Assembly (NCBI RefSeq): GCF_007655135.1
Contig: NC_045134.1
Location: 7,522,982-7,586,981 of the forward strand
Source: Punica granatum
Lineage: Eukaryota; Streptophyta; Magnoliopsida; Myrtales; Lythraceae
Direction of reading: 5' to 3'
Length of the DNA: 64,000 nt
The notes under the pieces were generated by a model that had not been told where the DNA came from, made no database searches, and saw only the letters and a program-made list of their open reading frames with translations. Shown here in pieces: positions 39,501 to 51,541 of this stretch (position 1 is the first letter of the stretch; each line of letters starts with the position of its first letter). The translations under genes and the position numbers were made by a program.

Positions 39501-40630
39501 TCGATGCTTTCTTGCCCGTCAGGGTTAACGAGCAGAGAATGAGCAACTTATTGCAGTCAGTCCTCGTTGGTTTATCAGTTTGTGCCATCCCGGTGATCAA
39601 ACTGATACCCACCTCGGTACTTTGGGGTTATTTTGCCTATATGGCTATTGATAGTCTACCAGGAAACCAGTTCTGGGAACGGATCTTGCTCCTCTTCATC
39701 ACACCGAGTCGACGCTACAAGTAAGTTTCCTTCTATTTTATTACGCGATGTCAACATTAATATCCCAATAAGGCCACCGGGTCTTTATCAGTTTCTTGAT
39801 TATTACAATGGCCTTGTTGAATGAGCTCTTCATAGAATCGCATCTTTCTGCCCGAGCATTTGAAATCTCAAAGCATATTCACAGTTTGTTCATGTAATTT
39901 ATTTTTCTCCTCGAGAAAAGAAGTTCTCGAATGATGCCTTATGATCCGTCTTTCTTAAATGATTTCGGCAGAGTGCTGGAAAGAGTTCATGCCTCATTTA
40001 TAGAATCAGTGCCATTCAAGTCCATCGCGATGTTCACCATCTTCCAATTCGTGTACCTCTTGGTTTGCTTTGGCATAACGTGGATACCTATAGCCGGAAT
40101 CCTATTCCCCCTGCCGTTTTTCCTTCTAATAAGCATAAGACAGCACTTGCTCCCCAAGCTCTTCAAGCAGAGTCACCTCCAAGAACTCGACGCCGCAGAA
40201 TACGAGGAGATAGCTGCAATGCCATACCGCAGTCGGAGCCTATCCCTCTCATTCAAGGTACGTATCGCATTCAAAATACTTGCTTATCTAAATCTCCGTC
40301 AAACCGACTTAGCAACAGAGTTCATTGACATGAAATGTTGAGAACTGATATGTTGATGGTCAGGATACAAAGCCACCCGATACTTCTGGAGGTGAGGAAA
40401 GCGAAGAGGACTTCTACGACGCCGAGATGTTAGATGAGATGACGACTCGCAGAGGAGAGTTGAAGCTTCGAACCGTGAGCTTCAAAGAAGAAATGCTCTT
40501 ACATGTAAGAAACCACGCCCTGCTCACTCTATGTACCTTCCTTTTCCTTTAATTTTGTGAAAGCACTTAACAGTTACGGGAATGACGGCGCTTTTCGCAG
40601 GTCCAGTCCGAGGACCCATCTCGTACATGA
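36525..40630 (+). CDS. BOR4-like: borate exporter, BOR4-like (SLC4 family)
   Basis: Thirteen coding exons: 36525-36637, 36875-36957, 37146-37338, 37464-37602, 37697-37862, 37966-38132, 38519-38692, 38845-38940, 39147-39263, 39395-39720, 39972-40257, 40364-40504, 40601-40630, giving 676 aa. All introns are GT-AG and the frame is continuous. SLC4/HCO3-transporter family polytopic plasma-membrane protein; plant members export borate, loading xylem or excluding excess boron. Conserved blocks include [118 protein letters not shown] and LDAAEYEEI. The short, acidic C-terminal tail and loop sequence favour the BOR4 clade (boron tolerance) over BOR1/2. Exon 5/6 joins give Arg where relatives have Gly in the 'GTGW' motif. 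It is tail-to-tail with the K+ channel. Confidence 0.93.
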
Positions 40631-41042
40631 AGTGAAACCGGGATTCGTCTTCTTAGTAGTTAACTGAATTTTAGTCTTTATATGTATACAGAAACTAGAG
40701 TTGCAGAAAGCATATAGATGTAGGCTAGGCAAAGAGACAATTTGAGGAGTTAACTAATTATGAGAGGAATATAATTAACTGGTGAAATCCATTCTTGTGC
40801 AAGCCTAATCCTTTCGAGACATTTAATGCATTAGCCAGGTTAGTACAACGTTCACAGATCGGCATTATGAAAGTTAGCACGGTATTTTGTTCCTTGTATA
40901 CAATAAAATGATTTTACAGCAGTACCACCACCTACTGGAAAAGAATGTACGACCTCGGAAATTAGAGGACAGAATCGGAGGATGAGAAACTCCGGAGGCG
41001 GTGCAACCTATGACAAAATTTAGATGAAACGACTCTAAACTT
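40631..41042. other. convergent 3' intergenic region (412 bp)
   Basis: This holds the 3' untranslated regions of two genes pointing at each other. Candidate poly-A signals are AT-rich motifs on each strand, such as 'aataaaatg' at about 40902 (+). No further gene fits here. Confidence 0.5.
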
Positions 41043-44000
41043 CTAGTCCTTGCCTCTTGGCTCTGTTTCATAGCTTTGAGCAGGACCTGAGTTGTCATCG
41101 ACAAGAATGAGGTGATCGCCATCCCGAATGAGCTCGATATCTTCAACTTCTGCTCCTTCTTTGGTTGTGATTTTGGTGAAGTTACACCCGAATTTCCTGT
41201 AACCAATCTGGAGCAGTTCTTGAAGGGACTGTGGCACTAGCACCAGCTTACCGGCAGTTTCTCCCCTGTCTGGGCAACTGATTGTCACTCTAGCACCGTA
41301 GTTGCTCGTATTTGGACGGGTATAACCACCAGACGCAATAGAGCCCCTCTCACCTGCGCAGTTTCAGACTCCAACATTACAATTCGAGCAAAAAGTGCAC
41401 ATCATAAATATAACGCTCTGTGAAATAAAGATTAATATGTGCTTTGTCATTAATGGTTCCCCATGTTTTCGTTTTGCTTGACATGCATCGGATGATTGCT
41501 TCTATCATAAGGCCATGGTTGATAGTGAAATATAGGCATGGAACCAAATGGAACTGCAAGGTAATGCGATCGTGTTTTGTGTGGCGATCCCATTTTAAGT
41601 TATGTCCACCCTTCCTATCAAACGCATGATGGTGAGACCGCCATACAATTCGACAATGGTCCTAGGTAACAGATGGCGATGCAATAGTTGTACCTGTATT
41701 GACTGCTGACTGCAGTATCCCGAACAGCGAATTCTGAAAATTGTTCACTTTTCGTCTCCTTCGAGATTCTGACCAGTTACTCTCAGGAACAGAAGGCTGG
41801 GTCTCTTGAATAAAAGGAGGTATCGAGGGATCGCTCGAGTACTTTCCTCGAGGCATATGCATTGTGGGCTCGCTCGAGTACTTAGTGATATAAGCCATGC
41901 CTCCAGGCCTCTTTGGAGGAGTCCCATGTCCTATTTGCTGCCCGAACCCCTGATTGCTCTGAGTAGAAGAAAGAACTGGCGGCTGGGACACTTCCTTGAT
42001 ATTCTTGAATAGTTCAACTATTTCCTCGTGGCCCTGGTGGTCTGCTAAGTTCCGCGGGGTCCACCCATTCATATCGAGCCTGTCAATATCAGCCCCTTGG
42101 TCTAAAAGGAACCTTACAATATCGACATTTCCTTCGGAAACTGCCAAATGGAGTGGGGTGGTCCCGTTAGTGTTGGGCAGGGTCACGTCCCCACCATATC
42201 TGACAATCTCTTTGAGGATTTCCAGGTTGTTCTGCTCGATAGCAGCGGCGGCAAAGCTGCCCACATCACCGCTTGATATCATCGCGCCATTTTCCACAAG
42301 GAGTTTGATCACGGATTTGTGCCCACCCAATATGGCGTCCCACAAGGGAACGCTCCCTTCAGAATCTGGAATTTAAGGATTAGTTATATAATGAGAGAAG
42401 ATCGTATCAGAAAAACTTATGAGTAGTTGCTGCAATTGGCAAGAAGTCCTTGGCAAGACAAATTACACCAATAGCATGAGGACTTAACAACTCCAAAGGA
42501 GTATCGATTACCTTTCATATTAGGATCAGCTCCATATTCTAGAAGGAGAGTCACACAGTGTTCGCTTCCAGATGCTGCTGCAATGTGCTGTTGCATCAAG
42601 AGGACAGACAAGTCAGCAAATCAAAACGTAGTTAGTCTCTTAAGATTAGAAACTAGTGTCAGGATTAGAAGTGCTTTTTTTACCAGGGGTCTTCGTCCAC
42701 TATCATCACCTTCGTTCGGATCTGAACCCCGTCTCAGCAGCTGATTAAGCAGTAGATCGTCGCCTCTCATTGCAGCAAAGCAGAGACTAAGTGGCAGATC
42801 CATTCTTCCCCGAGCCAGCATATGTTCCGTCTCATGGAATATTTCTTGCATATATGGGTCCCTTTCACTCTTCTCTTTCAAATGCTGCATCGGACAAGCA
42901 TTTGCTAATTAGCCAAGGTAAACATTAGCTGACTATAACATATGTACCACTACTAGACATTTGTAGTCATGAGCTCAACAGACCTGAAGGAGATTGTTCA
43001 TGATAATTGTTCCGTCTCCAACATTTGCCTGGACAATGTTTAAAAACGACGTACGGTTCAAACGAAGAAGCTGACTCAGTCGTTTAGTCCGGACAGTGAA
43101 AACCTGTGGACGGTAGCAGAGCACCCCTACTTCTCCACAGACATCTCCCTTTTTCGCTTCACCAACAACCTGAAATCATTATGAATGAAAACCATGATTT
43201 TTTATTGGTAATAAACATAACTGTTCCACAACATGCTTAAAATCAGAGAGAGGACAGTATAAACCGAAAACTTAATAAAATGATCTTAGGTTGGTAGTCT
43301 TACCTGTTCCATTCCATTCCTATTCACAATAAATTCCTGAGTCGTCATCAAATGCCAGATGGTGAGGTTTCCCCAAAGAAAGAGCAATTTCCATGCAATT
43401 ACCATAAATATTCTGAGGGATATGTATGAAGTTTTGGTGCTATAAACTGTAAAATCAACAATAGCTATGTGAATGTATAACAAAAATGTCCCTGTTATCT
43501 TCCCCATCTTGTTTATTGAGACGGGAAGGGTGACACGTAAAATATGAGAGAGTTTGAGATGCATACCATAGCACCTGTGACGAGGATATACAGGTCGGTC
43601 GGTGCTTCATTCTGAAGGATAACATCTTCTTTCGGAGGAAAATACTCTGCTTTCATCTCCGCCACCTGACAATTCGAGGTAATAAATAAGTGAAGATATT
43701 CTATCATGAAAACACAACCTGCATACATGTTATCCTTTATCTTTCTACGAGGTATTTCCTAATGTTGGGTTTCATGTTTGCGAGCTTCCTTAGGAAGATG
43801 ATATCAATTTCAATGAACAAGGATCTTGAGAGTACTGAATGATATTACCCTCAAATTTCACCTCAAAAACTGGGCCTACAAAAAGGAGTTATGCTAACAA
43901 AAAGGTAAATAACTCCAGAATATAGACAGAAGATAACAACTAAAAACAATCTCATGCTTTGCCCAAAAAAAAAATGATGATGATAAAATAGTTCTTGAGA

Positions 44001-46558
44001 GTTACCAGTTGGAAAAGCAGGTCATTAGATACCCCACGGAACAGGTAAACTCGGTCAACTAGTGAATAAAACAGATAACGCGAGATATTTGATCTAATAG
44101 CTTTAGGGAGGGAGTCAAGGGTCTCTTGCTGCTGCAGACCTTCTGAATCAGTTCTAAACTTCAGACATAGATGAGCAAGCATCTGCTCTTGCAGCCCACT
44201 TGGTAACTGGTTCCTATGCGCAAAATGCGATGCTGCTTGAATCGTGTCTCTCTGCAATTCAAATTTGAAACAAAACGAATAGAAAGTAAGATATGTGCAA
44301 GTAATCCAGATGTCACTGCAGAAAAAGTTGTATGATGTGCAAACTTTGCATCGAGACTGATATCTAGGAAAGTTGAGGCTCTTCAAGCGATGCTGAAGAT
44401 CTTCCATCACTGTGAGTACTATCTAGAGGTCTAATTGGAACTCAGAATCATAAGAAAAAAAGAACAAAATGTATCAATGCGAGTAACAGTGCATGATGTA
44501 CTCACAAATCTTCTGGTCCGGCTAGTTCCGTGGACAATAAGATTGGTCATATTCCCAATAATATAAGAAGTTAGAGCTAGGTTGAAAAGCATGTAGAATA
44601 TGTCGAATATCATCTCTTGCGAATTTACTGGGTGCAAATCACCATATCCGGTGGTTGTAAGTGTGGTTATGGACCAATATATTGACGTCACATAGCGGTG
44701 TCCGAGAGATTTATCTTGAAAATTCGCCCCCATGGAGAGTCCAATCCATGTGTCTGCTGGGTTTTTGTAGCGTGCAGCCAGTAGGTAGTAGAAGCAGGCC
44801 GCCAAGTGCACAGCAAAAAGAGTGACCTACAGATATAAAAAGGAAGAATCACAAATTGCGAGTCTAACTGCAGAAAGACGGATTTCAAAGATTGAATGAA
44901 TACCAGTTTCAGATACTCACAGAGACAAGCTTTGCACACCGAACCCAAAAGTAGTTGAAGTCTTTATCTTTCTCCAGCCTGAAGGGATAGAACAAGATGA
45001 CGATTATTCCTGAAAATCGATCCTAGTACAAGACACGGAGTAATAACTTGTGACCAATTCCTACTTGAATGGACACCAACTTAACTCATTCAAGCATTTC
45101 TGCATAAAGATGGTGAACGAGCCAATATTAATCTGATTTACCTGGCAAACATGCCACTAACTCTTCGAAGACGCCAAAGGCGAAGCATGTTAAAAATGCC
45201 ATATTGTTGGAGCGCACTAGGCAGAATACTTCTAACAACTTCAAAGGGGATAGTTGAGATAATGTCGAAGACCAGCCAAGTTCTTGCATATCTCCAGGCA
45301 ACTTTCTTCGGGTCATCGACAAGAAGATATGTACTTTTATCCATATAAGCCACGAAGAAGGTCAAAATGATGTCGATGGCAAAGAACCCATTGACGATGT
45401 TATCAGTTATTGCAAGAGGTCCCTGCGGTTTCTCTAGAAAGCCAAACTCAAATGGAGAAACCCATGCTGTGTAGTACACAAGAATCACCAAATATCCCTC
45501 CCAGATTCTGCAGTACCATCATTCATATCAAGAAAATTAATTCAATCAACATGCTACAAAAATGGCTGCGGGAAGGAAAATAGCTCCTACAAATCCACAC
45601 AACAGATTTATAAACCGATCCCAGGCATCAACATCAAGTTCTTATATTACAATTCTCAGGGTATACTTGCAGAATTTGATACTCGATTTTGGTCGAATAA
45701 CAGATCCAAATTACAAGCAAAGAAACAGAAGAACAGCAATGCAACCACTTCCATGCTTCAACATCATAGGAGACTATGCAAAAGCGATGACACGCATTAT
45801 ATTCAAGCGAAAAAAAAACGTTTGCTTAATGCATAGCATCGATGAAAGCGACAGCACATTCGCAATCAACATCTCCATGTGACAATCAAGCACATGATTT
45901 CGACAGGCGATGAGACAATTTGTCCCCAGCAATTCTCGATAACACAATTTCGATGTCTAGGTTAAACTCCGTCATCTTCTCCCCCGATTCGGATATCAAT
46001 CCACCAATCAGACATCTGACTGCATGTCCTTATGCTCATTAATGGCAGCCATCAACATAATACAGAGTATTCGACATGCATGCATGCTCTGTTACACATG
46101 AGATGCTCCAAATCAAAACTTTCAGAGCCCATGCAACTGATCCGACTGCAGAAACATCGAAACCCCACTGGAATTTCCCAATAAGAGAAGAGAAGGTAAA
46201 AAAAAAGAACGCAAGATGCAATTGCCAAGATATTGTCATCGTGTTCTTCAATGGCGATTGCCGGAAGTTTCTAAATCGGAGCACAGAGAGAGAGGGAGGG
46301 TTCACGAGACCTGTAGCGGTAATCAAAGGGCGAGATGATCCAGCGGCGGAGCTGCTTGTGCCGGCGGTTGGTGTTGCCCCCGAGGGACGGCAGGACTCCG
46401 CCGGTGAGGCTGTACTGGCTCCCCTCGTCCCTCGACAGGTGCTCCGTTACCTCCTCGTAGCAACCCGCCGAACTCTCGGCCGCCCCGCCGCCGTCCCGGC
46501 CGCACAACGGGATGGGGCTCCACTTCTTCCCGCCCCTCTTCCTCGCCTTCGGCGACAT
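41043..46558 (-). CDS. AKT1-like: AKT1-type inward-rectifying Shaker K+ channel
   Basis: Twelve exons: 46311-46558, 45142-45507, 44921-44978, 44506-44826, 44006-44251, 43567-43665, 43304-43336, 42984-43169, 42684-42884, 42512-42587, 41694-42365, 41043-41353, giving 938 aa. Order of parts: cytosolic N-terminus; S1-S4 with the sensor [16 protein letters not shown]; the pore with TTTGYGD (about residues 281-287); S6 and [16 protein letters not shown]; a cyclic-nucleotide-binding-like domain (about 385-520); ankyrin repeats (about 540-740); and a C-terminal KHA domain ending in [13 protein letters not shown]1 channels take up K+ in roots; in Arabidopsis AKT1 is activated by CBL1/9-CIPK23. Arabidopsis AKT1 is 857 aa; the extra length is partly in the N-terminus. 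An in-frame ATG at 46660 would add 34 residues, but they have no family match I recognise. Confidence 0.92.
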
Positions 46559-46700
46559 CTCTCCCACACCGCGGTACTTCCTCTCTCCCGTCTCCAACAA
46601 CCTTCCCCTCACGAAGTCAATCCGCAAGGAATTACCCCGCTGACGGCCAGAGAATAACACTCCATCAACCCCTCTTCCCGCCTAGCAGCAGCCCCCGGCG
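46559..46700 (-). promoter_or_regulatory. 5' leader/proximal promoter of the K+ channel
   Basis: G+C-rich stretch just upstream of the chosen ATG. It is followed upstream by a (TA)n/(CA)n microsatellite at 46838-46870. No clear TATA box was identified. Confidence 0.35.
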
Positions 46701-46837
46701 ACGTCTGCGGGGATGGACCGGACCGCCGGCAGCAATTCAGCTTCCAAAAATCTGCTGCTCATCATAATTCATCATCCCAAAAGCCTCTTTCTCCTGACAT
46801 GGAAATCGCTCGAGAGCGAAAGGGTGCGACAGACGCG

Positions 46838-46870
<33 letters not shown>
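46838..46870. repeat. (TA)n(CA)n microsatellite
   Basis: TA run of about 12 units followed directly by ACACACAC, about 280 bases upstream of the channel ATG. Confidence 0.9.
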
Positions 46871-47244
46871 TGTTTCGTATGTATGTATAGGCGCGTACGT
46901 ATCAGAGGCTTGGGATTTCGATCGGGGAGACGCTGCTAGAGGCTGCTTGGAGCTTAGGAGCGTGACTGGCGCTCCATCGTACATGTATTTGTCGTTACTG
47001 CATGGCCTGACCTGGTTCTGCGTGCCCCCGGGCTCATGCGCCCTACAGCTTACCAGTACGTGGGGACCACGTGCCCTGTGTGGGGTTGCGCTGCGTGCGC
47101 CCGGGAGCATGCAGGGTTTCGTCGCGTCGTCCCCATGCATGGGCATCATGTGTGAGCTTTCCACTTTTTGACTTATCGTTCGAACCCGTCAACTTGTATC
47201 GGAGGATTTTAGCGTCTATGTATCCTCCGATATAGACATGTACT

Positions 47245-47443
47245 CAGGGGTGGAGCCAAAAATAAAGTTAAGGGGGATAAATTAAAAGTTTTGAGATAAA
47301 ATTCAAATAATAAAATAATTCGGGGGCATTGATGATTTTTTACGGTAAAATTAAAATTTTTTACAAATTTATATATAAAATTTTTAAGAAATGAAAAAGT
47401 CAGGGGCAATTTGCCCCCTGGAGCCTTAATGGCTCCACCCATG
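47245..47443. mobile_element. hAT-like MITE, 199 bp
   Basis: The left end is CAGGGGTGGAGCCA and the right end, reversed, is CATGGGTGGAGCCA (13 of 14 match). Flanking 8-mers CATGTACT (47237-47244) and CATGTCCT (47444-47451) match at 7 of 8, the target length of hAT elements. The interior is noncoding. Confidence 0.8.
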
Positions 47444-47454
47444 CATGTCCTCTA

Positions 47455-47725
47455 GCTGCCATTGATGATTCATAGCGGAAGCGTGAGCCGTGTCGAAATC
47501 GAGCACGAATCGCCGACTCGATCGTATTGCTAACTGCGCGATTTGTGACCCGGGTGGATTGATTGCATCGCGTTTGTCCATATTACGTAAACATTTACGT
47601 TTCTTGAGCCGGCGGCACATGCTTTTTTGCTGGATAAATAGATGATCTCTATCTGTTAAGTCGGCACATGCTGCAATCAAATAGATGATCTCTATCTGTT
47701 AATTAATTTACTGCAGATATATTCA
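47455..47725. repeat. three-copy dispersed repeat, copy 1
   Basis: About 250 bp beginning 'attgatgattcatagcgg', with 'gcgatttgtgac', 'gtctatctgttaa'-like and 'tttactgcagatat' blocks. It recurs in the same orientation at 48200-48440 and 50555-50785. Copy 1 has an internal duplication of 'atagatgatctctatctgtt'. Noncoding; origin unknown. Confidence 0.6.
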
Positions 47726-48019
47726 GGGGAAAAAACATCTTAAACGAAATTTATCCGCATTGCGTGTGAACGTTTTTTTATATTTTTTATATTAACGTTA
47801 ATTTGTACTTCTAAATAATTTGTAAAGATCTTCTTGAGAATATATAATAAATTTGTAAATATATTATGGAAATTTGAAAAAAAAATTTTAAAAAATGTTA
47901 TAGGGAGATTTGAAGAGACGGCTCACCACAAGTTGAAGGACACGAACAGAAGAATTTCATGAGTCCAATACGCTTATGTGAAAAGCCCTCGTTACACGAA
48001 CGGAAAAATTTTGTGAGAG

Positions 48020-48024
<5 letters not shown>

Positions 48025-48053
<29 letters not shown>
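48025..48053. repeat. (TA)n microsatellite
   Basis: TA run of about 14 units between copies 1 and 2 of the dispersed repeat. Confidence 0.9.
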
Positions 48054-48057
<4 letters not shown>

Positions 48058-48199
48058 TTTCTGCAGTAAATGGATTTCTACAATAGAAGAGAAACTCTTT
48101 GAGAATCCTATCTCAACAAGTGACGTGAGAAAACACCAATTTTATTGCACAAATAAGAAAATGAGTAATTTTAGAAAAATATTTTGCTTTTACTTACCC

Positions 48200-48440
48200 T
48201 TTTATGGAATTTATTGATGATTCATATCGGGGGTGTGAACCGTGTTGAAATATTGACCACAAATCGGTAATTTCAGGTTGCGTACCGTGCGATTTGGGAC
48301 GACTCGATACCAACTGGATAGCGTCTGTCCAAATTAAGGAAATGCATGTATTTGTTAAGTCGGCATATGATGGCACATATATCAAATTGTTGATCTCTAT
48401 ATATGTTTAGTTTGCTGCAGATATTTTTTAATTTACTGCA
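48200..48440. repeat. three-copy dispersed repeat, copy 2
   Basis: Shares with copy 1 'attgatgattcata', 'gtgcgatttgggac' and 'gctgcagatat', and with copy 3 'gtctgtccaaattaag'. Divergence is considerable, so the duplications are old. Confidence 0.6.
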
Positions 48441-48522
48441 GATATTTTCAAAACGAATGTTAAATGAAACTATTACACAATCATGTACCTGAAAAAATCA
48501 ATTAGATTTCTGCACTTACTAG

Positions 48523-48860
48523 GCTTTGTTTGCAATTCAAATAATAATTTCACTCAACTCAACTCTATTATTCCCAAAATTTAATAAGATAATAATTATT
48601 ATTTTATCTTTTTATATCATTTAATAATAATTTCTCACTCATATTTTTTTCATAATCATTTTTTATGATCAATTTTTTAATAAGAAATTTCTTATAAGAA
48701 ATTTTTTATAAAAATTCACAATCTACTTTCACATTTATATATATATATATATATGCACATTTACATATTCTCACACATCAATATATATGTCAACACTTGC
48801 AATCATTACACAAAATCAAATTGACTTGAATTACTAATCCAACTCAAAAACCAACCAAGC
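48523..48860. mobile_element. Tourist-like MITE, 338 bp
   Basis: The left end, GCTTTGTTTGCAATTC, and the reversed right end, GCTTGGTTGGTTTTTGAG, are related to each other and to the MITE at 25913. TAG flanks both ends (48520-48522 and 48861-48863). Interior AT-rich, noncoding. Confidence 0.6.
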
Positions 48861-49014
48861 TAGATTTTTGTAATCGATGACAAAGTTTTCGGTGATCGTC
48901 CTATCATGGAGTGAATAAATACTAATCAAATTGTAACAAATATATAAATGAGTATTAGTCACTTGAATTAGCTTAGAATTAATGATTACTATCTTTGCTT
49001 AACTTGTTTATTTT

Positions 49015-49160
49015 CTATCGAGGGGAGTGTAGCGCAATAAAGCATGTTATCGCCTGATAATTTAGAGGGTGTAGATTCGATACTCAGTAGAATAATTGTG
49101 CCCTTTTAGTTGATATTAAGATTTTTATTTCATTGTATTAGTCCATGAACCTCCCTCGTG
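49015..49160 (+). mobile_element. tRNA-derived SINE fragment
   Basis: Box A-like GTAGCGCAATAAAGCATG and box B-like GTAGATTCGATACTC are about 30 bases apart. Related to the minus-strand element at 62840-63041 ('cgcctg' and 'ttcgatact' blocks in the same order). Confidence 0.5.
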
Positions 49161-50034
49161 AAGGTTCGTTTCCTTTCTTCTTTCAAATTTTCTTTCACCT
49201 TAGCTAATCAACAAAGGTAGCTTATTATTGCTTTAAGTTTTTGTCGATTTTTTTTTCCAACAATGCAGATATTTTTGGACGATTTTTTCGAGTAACCTGA
49301 GAACCGAACTGTAAAAACCGGTAACCGTAAGGGTCGGTTTTCTTTACTTATTTCGGATACGATTGTCGGGGACGGGTTCTGAAATCCCTGAACCGATGAA
49401 AGCGATAAACCGTAATTTTACCCTGAAATAGCTCCAAACCGAACCGTGATCAGCCCTACTTGTAACATGAAAAGATTACTTATTTCCTTCCAGTAAATCT
49501 GTGAAAGTCTTTAAAAAGGCAAATTTGATTTCTAAGGCAGTTATATCATAACCGAATATTTATTGCACATGGCATAAGAATGAGAACATTGTCTGGCATA
49601 CGTAATGCATTTTGGTTCTTTCTTAATTATCGAATTTTGAAAATAAGATATTCAAAAGTAAGTCAAAAAAGGCAAACCCATATCCGGCGTTCCATATAAT
49701 AGACGATAACGATAATAAATAAAAAAGCAAATCGTTCCTTCTAGTAGCACCTTATAATGGGATAACCTGTACTTTATGTTTTATTAATTATTAAGGAGAT
49801 TCACGGATTTAGATAAAGATATGCAGAGAGTCGTACTGAAATATTAATTTTGATAAGGAAAAATTGAGAGAAGGGAAGGAGATTTTTTCCAGTTGTATTG
49901 TTCGATATTGTAAATCTTAGAGGGAGAGGAAAGCAAACATCCTCTACAGATTTAAACTTTTTCCCCATTATAAAGAAAGTTTATAGATCGAATATAAGAA
50001 AATAGAAATAGAATAAAACGGCAAAAGTGATCAC
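49161..50034. other. intergenic, no gene recognised
   Basis: AT-rich. At 49280-49470 a stretch rich in 'accg'/'cggt' ends in a hAT-like 'cagcccta', possibly a broken hAT MITE, but its other end was not found. Confidence 0.3.
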
Positions 50035-50112
50035 ATTGACGAGAATCTAATCTGAAATCTCTTGATACTAATGCAATAGCACGTGCTACTGAGCTATACA
50101 CTATTTTGCTCT
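50035..50112 (-). mobile_element. tRNA-derived SINE fragment
   Basis: On the minus strand there is a box A-like TATAGCTCAGTAGCACGTG followed by a box B-like AGATTAGATTCTCG. It is too short and degraded to be a tRNA gene. Confidence 0.45.
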
Positions 50113-50554
50113 TTGAAATTAAATTTTCAATAAGCCAAAATTGAAATTTGAAGAGAAAAATGACGAATTTAAATGTAAGACTATAATCTTATGAAAACAT
50201 CGTCAAAAATAGTTTTATCTCATAATAATATGGTAAGAAAGCACCAATAATATTGCTATTACTAATAATATTTATGACAAATTGATCATGAGATAAATAC
50301 CAATTTACCTATTTACTGTTAGAACTTAAATAGTGCTTCATCGCATCATTGTGGTAACATAAAATCATCCAAGAATCTCTCAATACAAAGAAGCCATAGT
50401 AGCCATTCGGTTTAAGAGATTTTTCTTCCCTTTACTTTTTTCTCTTATTAATTAAATATTACCGTGTAATGAAAACTAAATCCTTCCATTTCTCTCCATC
50501 CACCTCCCATGCCCCTCCCCTCCATATTATTGTCAAGATATGAAATCCAAGCAG

Positions 50555-50785
50555 GAGAGGCTTAACTTCGGAAAGGAATCTTACGTGCCAATCGTTTCAT
50601 AACCGAGCGCGAACGGCCGACTCATTTGGCGAACTGTCGATTTGGGACTCGATTTGGATCCAGTGGATGTCTGTCCAAATTAAGACTGTACATGTATACA
50701 TTAACTCGGGATGTGGCGCCCATCAAAATGTTTATCTTCCATCTATTTAATGTACTGCGTTGCAGATATTACTACATGAACATAC
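50555..50785. repeat. three-copy dispersed repeat, copy 3
   Basis: Shares 'gatttgggactcgat', 'gtctgtccaaattaag' and 'gttgcagatatt' with copy 2 at 48200. The open frame starting at 50626 runs through it but shows no family motif. Confidence 0.55.
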
Positions 50786-51541
50786 CATATATATACTTGG
50801 AGAAATTCTTTTCTTTTAAGGTAGGGAAGAAAATCTTAAATTCAACTCATATTCTGGATAACTTGATATACTTAATTACTATCTTTGAGGGTAACTTATA
50901 GGACATAGGCAGATACAGATTCCACCTATTACACCTTTTCCTTATAACTTATATTTCTCCTTTTCTCTTTGAAAATCTTAACAGAGGCAGATTAATATTT
51001 GATTTCTACTAAGGCACAATAGTCATCGCCAAATACATTTAATTAGGTAATATTTTTCATTATAGGAGTTTTTTTTAAGTAAGATATTCAAAAAAAGAAA
51101 TAAGTTTAAAAAGTCAAAATCCATAAACAGTTAGCTTAACATTCATGGGTGTTGATAAGATTGATCCGTCTAGCAGCACCTTGAGGTTAAGTGAGAGGTT
51201 CAAACGAGAGCAAATCAGGAAAATGGTTATGGTGAGCACGCGAAAGGCATAGTAATCAATGAAATGCCGTAATCGACTATTATACATTGGTTCGTATACT
51301 CTCAATGAAAAATAATCTATATATCTACGGGTAACTAATACAGTTGATTGAAAAAATAACCAATATAATTATTTTTTATTTCGGCCATTAAATTTTACTA
51401 GATAAGATTTCAATCATACATGTGTCCATATTTCTATACGACGGAGATTCCCTATCCATATTTTTTCTTTTTTGTAGCTTCAACTATGGATCTTTCGAAA
51501 TTAAATCGGAGTGAACTAACCGGTTCAATAGATAAAAATAA

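Noticed and set aside
43286..43564. 92-codon minus-strand ORF inside the K+ channel, read as a longer exon
   Set aside because: It includes intron sequence. The phase at the canonical acceptor near 43413 does not fit the preceding exon, while the 33-nt exon at 43304-43336 fits exactly.
50035..50112. candidate tRNA gene on the minus strand
   Set aside because: It has box A- and box B-like motifs but no convincing cloverleaf. It is treated as a SINE fragment, as are the segments at 34872, 49015 and 62840.
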